Of a stretch of DNA of 64,000 bases, positions 34,509 to 42,676 are shown one piece after another (the stretch's first letter is position 1; each line of letters opens with the position of its first letter). Source of the DNA: an uncultured Mycoplasmatota bacterium. Its GTDB lineage: Bacteria > Bacillota_I > Bacilli_A > RF39 > UBA660. The DNA lies in contig CAOJEH010000007.1 in assembly GCA_948434005.1 (NCBI GenBank), forward strand, positions 1-64,000, given 5' to 3'. The position numbers and the translations under genes were made by a program. Below the pieces are notes generated by a model. That model was not told the DNA's origin, ran no database searches, and saw nothing but the letters and a program-made list of their open reading frames with translations.

Positions 34509-34904
34509 TTATCCTTCCTCTATAATCTCCATTAAAATTCCATTTGGATCTTTAATAAAGAAATATGGTTTTCCTAATCTTCCATGATTAATAGTTATTT
34601 CAGAATCATTTAGTTTATTATCTTCAACAAATTTCTTTGCTTCATTAATATCTTTTACTCCTATAGCAAAATGTTTATTACCAATTGTTTTTAGATCTGT
34701 AGCTAAGCTTTTAGAATGTTCTGGTAGTTTATTGTTTTCATTATAATGAAATATCTCAATTACTACCCCCCCTAGTTTTATCATTACAATATCGATATCA
34801 TCATTATGGTATTCTTTATATTTCTCAAATCCGAAACTTTTATAAAAATCCAACGTTTTATCTAAATCATTTACACTTATCGCAACGTGATTAAAGTTAA
34901 ACAT
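34509..34904 (-). CDS. VOC (glyoxalase/bleomycin-resistance fold) protein with an in-frame G7 tract (phase ON)
   Basis: A 131-residue VOC-family protein: 'FNHVAISVNDLDKTLDFYKS' (first metal His), 'VVIEIFHYNE' (Glu), 'NKHFAIGVKDINEAKKFVED' (His) and 'YFFIKDPNGILMEIIEEG' (last Glu). Such proteins bind a metal and act as glyoxalases, dioxygenases or drug-binding proteins. Seven G encode the middle of KLGGVVIE and the frame is open, so this gene is on, unlike the other tract-bearing genes. Divergent from the HIT-like gene. Confidence 0.82.
   Translation of the reverse strand: MFNFNHVAISVNDLDKTLDFYKSFGFEKYKEYHNDDIDIVMIKLGGVVIEIFHYNENNKLPEHSKSLATDLKTIGNKHFAIGVKDINEAKKFVEDNKLNDSEITINHGRLGKPYFFIKDPNGILMEIIEEG
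34766..34772 (-). repeat. G7 tract in VOC gene, in frame
   Basis: Seven G on the coding strand within CTA-GGG-GGG-GTA near codon 45. Gain or loss of one base would truncate the protein. Confidence 0.85.
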
Positions 34905-34948
34905 AAAATCGCTCTCCTTACTGATATTTTATCATAAAATCATTATAT

Positions 34949-34977
34949 TTGCTAATAAAAGTATACTATGATATAAT
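34949..34977 (+). promoter_or_regulatory. Promoter of the HIT-like gene
   Basis: TTGCTA (34949-34954), 17-base spacer, TATAAT (34972-34977), about 25 bases before the start codon. Confidence 0.55.
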
Positions 34978-35002
34978 AAAATTATGTTAGGAGTGTGATA
35001 CT

Positions 35003-35437
35003 ATGTATGAATTTGCAGGTAGATTTAATCGTAGTGATTTATTTATAAAAGAATTCGATTATTGGCTTTTATTACTAAGGCCTGTTCCTGTTACTATTGG
35101 AAGTTGTATTATTCTTCTAAAAAGAGAATGTAATTCTTTAGCGCTATTAACTAATAATGAAATGTGTGAATTTAAAGAAGTTTGTAAATACTTTGAAGAA
35201 AAATGTAAAAAACTATACGGTGCAGTTAAATTTAATTACCATGCTGATATGATGAAAGATAGTTTTGTTCATTTTAAAGCTATACCTAGATATGATAAAG
35301 TTGTTAAAAAGCATGGCATAGAATGGATAGATCATGATTGGCCTCTTACAGAACATTTAACTAAAAATAAAGTAGATGATGATCTACTTCATAAAATAAG
35401 AGATGATTTTTTAGGAGATGATGGTAATGAAGAGTAA
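35003..35437 (+). CDS. HIT-like protein (incomplete His triad)
   Basis: A 144-residue protein of HIT-like layout: 'VTIGSCIILLKRECNSLALL' then 'EFKEVCKYFEEKCKKLYGAV', 'FNYHADMMKDSFVHFKAIPR'. The canonical His-x-His-x-His triad is not complete: only the VHF histidine is at the expected place, so activity as a nucleotide hydrolase/transferase is doubtful. Start behind AGGAGTG. It overlaps the following HD-like gene, indicating one transcript. Confidence 0.6.
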   Translation: MYEFAGRFNRSDLFIKEFDYWLLLLRPVPVTIGSCIILLKRECNSLALLTNNEMCEFKEVCKYFEEKCKKLYGAVKFNYHADMMKDSFVHFKAIPRYDKVVKKHGIEWIDHDWPLTEHLTKNKVDDDLLHKIRDDFLGDDGNEE

Positions 35438-35981
35438 AGATCAACTAATAACTGATATTAAAGATATAGCTATTAAAAATGTATCAGAGCCAAAACTTTT
35501 AGAATTTTCTTTAGATAAGGGATTAGAACTAGCTAATTATTATAATGCTAATCCTGATATAGTATACATTGGTATGTGTTTTATGGATATCAAATTAAAA
35601 GAGGCTTTATCATTAAATAAGCAATCTGAACATATTAAAATGGCAGTCATATTTGCTAAAGATTTTATGAAAGATTATGATATTTCTAATGATGATAAGG
35701 AAGATATTATTAATTGTATAGAAGCTCATCATAAAACTGTTCCTTTTAAATGTTTAGAAGCAGAAATTTGTGCTAATGCTGATTGTTACATTTTTATTCA
35801 TCCTATTGGTGTGTTTAATTATATGGAACTTTTAACTAGACGAGGTAAAACTTTATCAGAACAGGTAGTACAACTACAAAGTAAAATGAAAGAAAAATAT
35901 GATATTATTTCACTTGATAAAGCTAAAGATGATTTAGAAGATAATTATCAAATGTTTATGAAAATATTTGATCAAATATAA
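35427..35981 (+). CDS. Degenerate HD-superfamily protein
   Basis: A 184-residue helical protein. 'IVYIGMCFMDIKLKEAL', 'NQSEHIKMAVIFAKDFM', 'INCIEAHHKT' and 'AEICANADCYIFI' follow the order of HD-hydrolase motifs, but the first His and the HD doublet are not conserved, so the metal site is probably altered. The ATG at 35427 has AGGAG nine bases before it and lies inside the end of the HIT-like gene; ATGs at 35418 and 35421 are too close to that site. Function unknown. Confidence 0.55.
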   Translation: MKSKDQLITDIKDIAIKNVSEPKLLEFSLDKGLELANYYNANPDIVYIGMCFMDIKLKEALSLNKQSEHIKMAVIFAKDFMKDYDISNDDKEDIINCIEAHHKTVPFKCLEAEICANADCYIFIHPIGVFNYMELLTRRGKTLSEQVVQLQSKMKEKYDIISLDKAKDDLEDNYQMFMKIFDQI

Positions 35982-35985
35982 AAAA

Positions 35986-36005
35986 ACTGACAGTTATTTG
36001 TCAGT
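35986..36005 (+). terminator. Bidirectional terminator between convergent genes
   Basis: ACTGACA (35986-35992) pairs with TGTCAGT (35999-36005). It is followed by a T run rightward and, on the other strand, by a run of six T. Confidence 0.7.
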
Positions 36006-36611
36006 ATTTTTTATTATATTATTTATTTTCTCTTTTAGTTTGTCTTTTTCATCTGTTGTATAATAACCTTCCACTTTACCTAATAATTTATTATTCTTAA
36101 AGATTAACATTGCAGGAACTTTCTCTAAATTATATTTTTTCATAGTATCATTATCATATTCTACTTTATAAAAATGCGTATCTTCTGGAAAATCTTCTGT
36201 TAATTCCTTTATTGGAATAGATTTTAATAAACATTCTGCTTCATCTAAATTGTATATTTCTATTAAAGTATAGCAATCTTTCTTTACTTTTTCTTCTATA
36301 TCATCTGCTTTTATCTGAAAAAACTCTGATATGCCTACTGCACCATATCTATCAACAAATAAATCTTTTGTAGTTCTAGGATCATCATCAATTTGTTTTT
36401 TTAGTTTATTATATTCTTCATCTGTCTTGGCTACACTAAATGCTCCAATAGGGCATTCTTTTTCACATAGTCCGCATGATATACATTTATCATTATCGAT
36501 TACTATTGATTCATCTTCATCACTCCAGGCGATTGCACCTGTTGGGCATACTTCTATACCGCCACACTCTTTAGCATTATCACAAATCTTAAAATTAACT
36601 AATACAGCCAT
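35994..36611 (-). CDS. Ferredoxin-thioredoxin-fold fusion
   Basis: A 205-residue protein. Residues 1-60 carry two 4Fe-4S motifs: 'CDNAKECGGIEVCPTGAI' and 'CISCGLCEKECPIGAF'. Residues ~110-200 look like a thioredoxin-fold domain ('CYTLIEIYNLDEAECLL', 'KVPAMLIFKNNKLLGKVEGY' with the cis-Pro), but the CxxC active site is absent. It may pass electrons or bind a partner; no pathway is visible nearby. One base separates it from the methyltransferase gene upstream. Confidence 0.75.
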   Translation of the reverse strand: MAVLVNFKICDNAKECGGIEVCPTGAIAWSDEDESIVIDNDKCISCGLCEKECPIGAFSVAKTDEEYNKLKKQIDDDPRTTKDLFVDRYGAVGISEFFQIKADDIEEKVKKDCYTLIEIYNLDEAECLLKSIPIKELTEDFPEDTHFYKVEYDNDTMKKYNLEKVPAMLIFKNNKLLGKVEGYYTTDEKDKLKEKINNIIKNTDK

Positions 36612-36612
36612 T

Positions 36613-37332
36613 TTAGTTCACCTTCTTAAATACTTTGTATGCAATTTCTTCAGTAACATATAAACCTTCTAACATACCAGCATTATCTAAAATCATATCA
36701 ATTTGATTTATCATTTGTTTTTTCTCTTCCTCTGTACTAGGTACTTTTATATCTGCCCACCAATCTAGCATTTCTTCATTTAATTCATCTAGATTTGAAA
36801 ATTGATCTTTATTATAAGTTAATCCTTTTGTTACTAATTCATAGTTTTTTTCTTTCATAAAAGTATCAATTAAGTTATTTGACTGTTTAATTCTATCTGA
36901 ATGATTTTCATTAGGATTAAATACTTTAAATAGTTCATTTGTTACTGCGTTTTCTGTTGGTTCAATAAATACTATTGTATCACTTACTCTGGCCATTTCA
37001 GTTAAAATACTTCTTTTTAATTCTAAGTCAACAGAGTATTCTTCACCGCTTAAGTCAAATTCATGAAAACTTGTACTTAATACTAAATCAAAGCTTTTAT
37101 CTTCAAAACTCATATTATTTGCATCCATAATTAGTAATTCAATATTACTGTAATCTTTTAGATTTCTTTTAGCAATTTCCATAAAGTCATCTGATATATC
37201 AATTCCTACTACTTTTTTTGCATATTTTGCTAATTCTTTAGTATAGTTACCATTTGAAAAACCTAGTTCAAGTGCTTTCTCCACTTCTAAATATTTTTTT
37301 AAATCTTCCCATATTTCTTGCAATGATTTCAT
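36613..37332 (-). CDS. SAM-dependent methyltransferase (class I)
   Basis: A 239-residue methyltransferase: motif I 'KALELGFSNGNYTKELAKYA', acidic 'VVGIDISDDFMEIAKRNL' and 'SFEDKSFDLVLSTSFHEFDL' (motif IV region). Start at the ATG at 37332 behind GGAGGAATAAA, two bases after the GNAT stop. Methyl acceptor unknown. It forms a tight leftward unit with the GNAT and the ferredoxin-like gene. Confidence 0.85.
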   Translation of the reverse strand: MKSLQEIWEDLKKYLEVEKALELGFSNGNYTKELAKYAKKVVGIDISDDFMEIAKRNLKDYSNIELLIMDANNMSFEDKSFDLVLSTSFHEFDLSGEEYSVDLELKRSILTEMARVSDTIVFIEPTENAVTNELFKVFNPNENHSDRIKQSNNLIDTFMKEKNYELVTKGLTYNKDQFSNLDELNEEMLDWWADIKVPSTEEEKKQMINQIDMILDNAGMLEGLYVTEEIAYKVFKKVN

Positions 37333-37333
37333 T

Positions 37334-37855
37334 TTATTCCTCCTCATATAAATCTTTTTCCATAACAAATGATGGGGCTCCATCTATGGTTTTTTCTAAA
37401 TCATATTTTGTTTTATAGAATCCCATTTTTTCATGAAACTTTATTGAATTATAGTTTTGTTTTTTTATCCAACAACAACATTTTTTATATCCTAGTTCCT
37501 TTAACCTATCAATAGCAAACTGATTTGCATATTTTCCTATTCCTTTATGATGATAATCTTTCTTTATGTGGAGAGTTCTTATTTCTCCCATACCACTCAT
37601 ATCACTTTTATAAATATCTTCAGGTTCTCCTAGTTCTAATATTCCAACTACTTCATTGTCATACTCAATCATATATAACTCAAAACTATTATCTTTAATA
37701 TATTCTTTAAAATTTTTTACTAAGTTGTCTATATTGAACTCTTTATCTATGTGTTCATAAGATACATAGCCTTTATAAGTATCTTTCCATGATTGATTTA
37801 GAATAGTTGCATAATCTTTAGCATCATTATTTTCTGCTCTTCTTATGTTAATCAT
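37334..37855 (-). CDS. GNAT N-acetyltransferase
   Basis: A 173-residue GNAT: 'INIRRAENNDAKDYATILNQ', 'GEIRTLHIKKDYHHKGIGKY' (acetyl-CoA loop, HHKGIG) and 'QNYNSIKFHEKMGFYKTKYD'. Starts behind GGAG ten bases after the cysteine desulfurase gene ends. Substrate unknown. Confidence 0.87.
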   Translation of the reverse strand: MINIRRAENNDAKDYATILNQSWKDTYKGYVSYEHIDKEFNIDNLVKNFKEYIKDNSFELYMIEYDNEVVGILELGEPEDIYKSDMSGMGEIRTLHIKKDYHHKGIGKYANQFAIDRLKELGYKKCCCWIKKQNYNSIKFHEKMGFYKTKYDLEKTIDGAPSFVMEKDLYEEE

Positions 37856-37865
37856 TTTTCCTCCA

Positions 37866-38999
37866 CTATTTTCTAATCATATTAATTATATTTATTAAAC
37901 TCTTTATAAATGTATCTATATCTTCTTCTGTTGTATATTTACTTAAGCTTATTCTAATGGGACTATAATTTTCTAAATCAGCTTTTAAAGATGTTAAAAC
38001 ATGAGATGGTTCTGCGATTTCAGAATTGCATGCTGAACCCGTCGATACATAAATTCCAAAAGCTTCTAGTCTTAACATTAAAACTTCTGCACTTACTCCT
38101 TTAAATGCAATACTTGTAGTACTTGGCATTCTATTTTCTTTATCTCCATATATAACTACATCATCAATATTATTTAAAATTTCTTGTTCTAATTTATCTC
38201 TAAGTAATTGTAATCTTTTACTTTCTTTATAATCATCTAATAAAATCTTTTCAACAGCTTTTCCTAAACCTATTATATAAGGCACATTTTCAGTACCACC
38301 ACGCCTATTCTTTTCCTGATGTCCAAAGATTAGTTGATGATATGGAGTATTACTTTTAACATATAATACACCTATTCCTTTTGGAGCATGTATCTTATGT
38401 CCTGAAATTGATAATGTATTAATATTTAATTTTTCTACATCAATTTTTATTTTACCAACAGCCTGTACAGAATCTGTGTGAAATAAAATATTATTATCTT
38501 TTGCAATTTTACCTATTTCTTCTATGGGATAAATGTTTCCTATTTCATTATTGGCCATTTGTACTGCAATTAATAAAGTATCAGATGTTATAGATTTTTT
38601 TAATTCATCTAAATTTAATTTACCATTTGAATCAACTTCTAAATAAGTAATTCTATATCCATTATTTTCAAGATATTTCATAGTCTCCATTATTGATGCA
38701 TGTTCTACACTTGTTGTGATAATATGTCTTTTATCAGGGTATTCTTTTGTTGCACTCATTATAGCAGTTACATTACTTTCACTAGCACAACTTGTAAAGA
38801 TAATTTCATCTTCTTTTGCATTAATAAGTTTAGCAACATTTCTTCTTGCATCAGTTATCTTATCTTTTACACTTTTACCAAAAGAGTATATACTACTAGG
38901 ATTACCATAATCTTCTTTTAAGTATGGTAACATCACTTCTAATACATCAGAATCAATTTTTGTAGTAGCATTATTATCTAAATATATAATATTATTCAT
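37866..38999 (-). CDS. Cysteine desulfurase (NifS/IscS family)
   Basis: A 377-residue PLP enzyme: 'IYLDNNATTKIDSDVLE' at the N-terminus, PLP Lys in 'SISGHKIHAPKGIGVLYVKS', 'TTSVEHASIMETMKYLE' and the catalytic Cys in 'VSTGSACNSEIAEPSHVL', in a loop of the class I type. It takes sulfur from cysteine for Fe-S clusters, thiolated tRNA or cofactors. No iscU or mnmA neighbour is visible, so the acceptor is open. Full length for the family. Heads the unit with GNAT, methyltransferase and ferredoxin-like genes. Confidence 0.92.
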   Translation of the reverse strand: MNNIIYLDNNATTKIDSDVLEVMLPYLKEDYGNPSSIYSFGKSVKDKITDARRNVAKLINAKEDEIIFTSCASESNVTAIMSATKEYPDKRHIITTSVEHASIMETMKYLENNGYRITYLEVDSNGKLNLDELKKSITSDTLLIAVQMANNEIGNIYPIEEIGKIAKDNNILFHTDSVQAVGKIKIDVEKLNINTLSISGHKIHAPKGIGVLYVKSNTPYHQLIFGHQEKNRRGGTENVPYIIGLGKAVEKILLDDYKESKRLQLLRDKLEQEILNNIDDVVIYGDKENRMPSTTSIAFKGVSAEVLMLRLEAFGIYVSTGSACNSEIAEPSHVLTSLKADLENYSPIRISLSKYTTEEDIDTFIKSLINIINMIRK

Positions 39000-39049
39000 A
39001 CAGTCCCTCCTGTATATTACAACTTAATTTTATTCTATCATTTAATTTC

Positions 39050-39081
39050 AAAAAAAGAAAGTATACTTAAAATATGCTTTC
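39050..39081 (-). terminator. Intrinsic terminator after L,D-transpeptidase
   Basis: GAAAGCATA pairs with TATACTTTC (one mismatch) followed by seven T on the minus strand. The hairpin begins immediately after the stop codon. Confidence 0.7.
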
Positions 39082-40080
39082 TTATCTTTGGATTATTACT
39101 AAAGTATCACTTGTAATATTATTATATAATTTTTTAGCAGATTCAGTCTTCATATTAACACAACCATGGCTTCCATCATATGTATATCTATTATTAGTAT
39201 ATTCTTTATTAGAACGCCAACTAGCATCATGGAAACCTATTCCTCGCCCCATTATAAATGGCATCCAATATTCAACATATGAAGCATAGCTACTACCATT
39301 ATCATTTACACCCCTTAGAGTTATACTACGTTTCAGATTAGTAGTTCTTAATACGTAGCGTCCTATTGGAGTATCATGACTACCTTTCATTCCTGTTACA
39401 ACGCTAGTTCTTAATACAATTTTATTGTTTTTATAAAAATATAATTTTTGATCACTTATATCAACTATTATTAAACTATTAGTAAGTAAATCAGATTTTA
39501 TATATCCACTTATATTAGAATTTACTACTACATAGCTCCATTCTCCATTAGTTCCAATTACCTCTACTTTTTTTCCTCTTCTTACTTTTGCAATTAATCT
39601 GGATGAAGTTGAAGCGTCCTTTCTAACATTAACAACACTAGCCATTACATAGGCATCTTTTTTATTTGCACTATTAATTTTTATATTTGTATCTGTATTA
39701 TTATTTGTATTAACTGATTTAGTTTTTGTACTACTTGTGCTTCTACGTCTAGTTTTATTGGTATTAGTAGTTACAGACTTTTTATTTAATACTCTATTTA
39801 GTTTATTACAAGTTTTAGGTCCAACTATGCCATCTGATGATAAATTATATTTATTTTGGAATTTCTTAACACACTTTTTAGTAAGTTTTCCATAAATACC
39901 ATCTACATCTAAAGAACAATTAGTAGTTTTATTTAACATTTGTTGTAATACTTTAACTGAATTTCCTGTATCTCCTTTTGATAAATATTGTGAACAATTT
40001 AAGCCTTCAGCATTAGCAACTTGTATATTAATAGTAAAACAACTAATAATTATAAATAAATACTTTAAAATTTTTTTCAT
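39082..40080 (-). CDS. Secreted L,D-transpeptidase with peptidoglycan-binding and SH3 domains
   Basis: A 332-residue exported cell-wall enzyme. A signal peptide (MKKILKYLFIIISCF, cleavage after ANA) leads to a PG_binding_1 domain (~residues 30-95, KGDTGNSVKVLQQMLNK and SSDGIVGPKTCNKLN). A Ser/Thr/Asn linker, a bacterial SH3 domain (~145-200) and a YkuD catalytic domain (~203-332) follow. The catalytic motif is complete: 'GIGFHDASWRS' and 'YDGSHGCVNMKTESA'. It forms 3-3 peptidoglycan crosslinks or anchors proteins. Own promoter (TTGACA-16-TATAAT), ribosome site GAGGGGG, and terminator, hence monocistronic. Confidence 0.9.
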   Translation of the reverse strand: MKKILKYLFIIISCFTINIQVANAEGLNCSQYLSKGDTGNSVKVLQQMLNKTTNCSLDVDGIYGKLTKKCVKKFQNKYNLSSDGIVGPKTCNKLNRVLNKKSVTTNTNKTRRRSTSSTKTKSVNTNNNTDTNIKINSANKKDAYVMASVVNVRKDASTSSRLIAKVRRGKKVEVIGTNGEWSYVVVNSNISGYIKSDLLTNSLIIVDISDQKLYFYKNNKIVLRTSVVTGMKGSHDTPIGRYVLRTTNLKRSITLRGVNDNGSSYASYVEYWMPFIMGRGIGFHDASWRSNKEYTNNRYTYDGSHGCVNMKTESAKKLYNNITSDTLVIIQR

Positions 40081-40107
40081 ATAAATCCCCCTCTTTTGAC
40101 TTTATAT

Positions 40108-40135
40108 ATTATACATATTTTTTTAATTTTGTCAA
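40108..40135 (-). promoter_or_regulatory. Promoter of the L,D-transpeptidase gene
   Basis: On the minus strand a consensus TTGACA (40135-40130), 16-base spacer and TATAAT (40113-40108), about 30 bases before the start codon. Confidence 0.7.
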
Positions 40136-40146
40136 TTTATACTATA

Positions 40147-41040
40147 CTACTTTAGTAGATTTTTTAACATTAGGTCTATATCTTCAGTAGATAAATTTAT
40201 ATTTTCTCCAATTAATCCTATTAAAACATGGATACCATCCGACATATGAAAGTCTGATCCTACTGTTGTAAATAAATTATGTTTTTTAGCAAACTTATTC
40301 CAAATATCTAATTCATTAATTCTTTTATTATTACGATCTATATAAATATAATTTGCTTCTATACCGTCTGCTTTCATATCTGTTACTAGTTTTTCTATAT
40401 CTTCTTCTGTAAAATTATCTTCATATTTATATGCCACTGGATGAGCTAGGACTACTTTTCCCCCTGCTCTTTTAATTAATTCTGAAGCCTCTTTTGGACT
40501 CATTGTTTTCTTTTTAACATAAGCAGGGCATCCTTCATTCATTATCGTTTCTATAAATTCACCTTTTTCAGGAATGTATCCAAAATCTTTTAATAGTTTT
40601 TCTTTATTTGCTTCGCTTTCTACTACATCCTTTGAAATATGAGCTTTAGTTACAGCATCTATCTTATCTAATTCTTTCTCATTTATTTGGTATCCTAGTT
40701 CTCTTAATTTTTCTGAAACATTATGCAAGTATATATGTCTTGCATTTCTATGTTCATATAGTTTATCTATTAATTCTTGATTATTTAAATCAAAATTATA
40801 TCCTAGTACATGAATACCTGCTTTTTCATTTTTAGTTGAAATCTCTACTGCTTTTATTAACTGAATATTTTTTTCTTTGGCATATTCAAATAATTCGTCA
40901 TTATATGCCTCTATTGTATCATGATCAGCGATTGCTACTACACTAACACCATTTTTTTTAGCCTCATCAATTACCTCTTTAGGTGATAGTGCTCCATCTG
41001 ATAAATTTGTATGAATATGTAAATCTACTATTTTTTCCAT
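40147..41040 (-). CDS. PHP-domain phosphoesterase
   Basis: A 297-residue PHP enzyme: 'VDLHIHTNLSDGALSPKE' (HxH...D), 'VVAIADHDTIEAYNDE', 'GIHVLGYNFDLN', 'GKVVLAHPVAYKYE' and 'TVGSDFHMSDGIHVL' supply the metal ligands. This is the RNase AM/YciV-like group acting on 3',5'-nucleoside bisphosphates or RNA 5' ends. It overlaps the frameshifted gene upstream by 13 bases, so its translation may be coupled to that gene and change with the upstream tract length (inference). Confidence 0.87.
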   Translation of the reverse strand: MEKIVDLHIHTNLSDGALSPKEVIDEAKKNGVSVVAIADHDTIEAYNDELFEYAKEKNIQLIKAVEISTKNEKAGIHVLGYNFDLNNQELIDKLYEHRNARHIYLHNVSEKLRELGYQINEKELDKIDAVTKAHISKDVVESEANKEKLLKDFGYIPEKGEFIETIMNEGCPAYVKKKTMSPKEASELIKRAGGKVVLAHPVAYKYEDNFTEEDIEKLVTDMKADGIEANYIYIDRNNKRINELDIWNKFAKKHNLFTTVGSDFHMSDGIHVLIGLIGENINLSTEDIDLMLKNLLK

Positions 41041-41988
41041 GATTCTATCCTCTCTATAAGTCTTTTTTCTAATACTTTATTTTTTAATCTTCTTTTAACA
41101 GCATCAGGTGCGACGCTTACTACACAAGAATATAAATCGTCTGTTGAGAAATTATTGGATAATTCTTTTCTTGTAGACTCTAATTTTTCTTGTAATTCAT
41201 CATCGAAATTAAACTCCGTAAATGTATATAAGAAATCCATAATGAAGTTATATGCCATATCATCATGTTGCCATTTTTTTCTATATGAATATGGATGTAT
41301 TGGTAAATATGGAAGTTTTCCACTTTTTAATGATGTTTCAATTTCTTTTGGAATATCATCCATTAATGAATATAGTGTTTCATAATCAATAACATGTGCA
41401 TCTAATGGTAAATTTTTCTCAGGCATATAGCCTCTTTTTATATAATCCACTATTTCTTCTACATCACTTATTGTTCTCATAGGATTTATATCAGATGGAT
41501 ACATTTTATTCTCATTAAATAACCCTATTAATTTTTCTTTAGCTTCTGAAACATCTTTGCTATTACAAACCATCCACATATCTATATCAGGTAATCTATT
41601 AATTATCTTTCTTGGTTTTAATTCATCATCCATAGAAGGACATGGTTTACATATTTGTTTTAAATCTGGTAATGTATCTGATTTTTCTTCTAAGCAATCA
41701 GCACAATGCCATATAAGGTGATTACTCCTATTAACATGTTCTAATAATTCATCGTTATATCTTAATTGTTCCTCTATAATCGGAAGCGTACCCCCCCATG
41801 TCCTTATTTAAGGCATAGAATGGATACCCTGTACCAAATGAACCACGACAAATATCAAGGTTTCCAACCACACTATTATATAGTTTAATATTTTTAATTA
41901 TATAGTCTTTTTTTAATTCAGTATTATTAATTTCAAATTCAGTAGAAATATTTGCAACCTTTCTACATATATTAATTGAACAACTCAT
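41028..41988 (-). CDS. Unknown 319-residue protein with two G tracts, frame broken (phase OFF)
   Basis: Two frames make one protein. The first starts MSCSINICRKVANISTEF and ends soon after a G7 tract following 'FYALNKDM'. The second continues 'TLPIIEEQLRYNDELLEH', 'NHLIWHCADCLEEKSDTL', 'RKIINRLPDIDMWMVC', 'LPIHPYSYRKKWQHDDMAYN' and 'VVSVAPDAVKRRLKNKVLE'. Six or nine G would give 319-320 residues. A G8 tract occupies the ribosome-binding position, four bases before ATG. No family recognised; a nucleotidyltransferase-like Asp pair (PDID) is visible but proves little. Promoter TTTCAA-17-TATAAT, start predicted near 42011. Confidence 0.65.
41791..41797 (-). repeat. G7 tract in the unknown 319-residue gene
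   Basis: Seven G on the coding strand after AT of codon 65 (ATG-GGG-GGG). Lengths 6 or 9 keep the long frame; seven is off. Confidence 0.85.
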
Positions 41989-41992
41989 TTTA

Positions 41993-42000
41993 CCCCCCCC
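41993..42000 (-). repeat. G8 tract at the ribosome binding site of the same gene
   Basis: Eight G lie four bases before the ATG, where the Shine-Dalgarno should be; no AGGAGG is present. Five or more G can pair with the 16S CCUCC by G-U and G-C pairs. Predicted transcription start is ~11 bases upstream of the tract, so it lies in the leader, not between -35 and -10. Confidence 0.8.
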
Positions 42001-42147
42001 TGTTTATAAGCATATACATTATAACATAAAATGGTAAAAATTGAAAGAAAAACTTTAATAAATTTTACTATAAACACTTTAACTTAATATTGATAAAATA
42101 ATTATTTAGTTATATAATATCAAATAAATATAATTTTAGGTGGTAGT

Positions 42148-42675
42148 ATGTTTAATATTGATGATTTCTATTTAGGTCTAATTTTTCCAACTCCTAATTA
42201 TTTTACAAATCATATAAGTAGAAATAGACTTATTCAATATCCTGAAGCTGATCCTTTTTCTGAATTTGATGAAAAAGACGCTCTTGTATTAGGTCAAGTT
42301 GTTTTATTAAAGAAAAATGGTGATAAATACTCTGATGAAGAATACTCTATATTTGATAATGAGCTTACTTATAAATTAGGAGAAACTAATAGATTAGGTA
42401 TAACACTAGCTTATGTTAGACCATTTTTAGATTATTTTGATGATAGTTATTTTGTTATTTCTCATGAAGATACTTGCTTAGATGATCATCTTTTAGAGTT
42501 TGCTTTTAGTCAACCATATTATGTTAGTTATTATAAAACTACTGGTAACTATCATATAGTTATAAATGAACTACATACTATGGATAATTTTAGATATGAT
42601 TTCTTTTTAGATTTATTAGGAGAAGACGATTTTAATAAAATAGTACCACATCAAAACCCACAAAAAAAGAAATAA
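42148..42675 (+). CDS. Unknown cytosolic protein
   Basis: A 175-residue acidic, aromatic-rich protein without recognised domain: 'FYLGLIFPTPNYFTNHISRN', 'DALVLGQVVLLKKNGDKYSD' and 'DDHLLEFAFSQPYYVSYYKT'. Starts behind AGGTGG. Transcribed rightward, divergent from the two-tract gene and convergent with an alpha/beta hydrolase whose stop is one base away. No function proposed. Confidence 0.6.
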   Translation: MFNIDDFYLGLIFPTPNYFTNHISRNRLIQYPEADPFSEFDEKDALVLGQVVLLKKNGDKYSDEEYSIFDNELTYKLGETNRLGITLAYVRPFLDYFDDSYFVISHEDTCLDDHLLEFAFSQPYYVSYYKTTGNYHIVINELHTMDNFRYDFFLDLLGEDDFNKIVPHQNPQKKK

Positions 42676-42676
42676 G

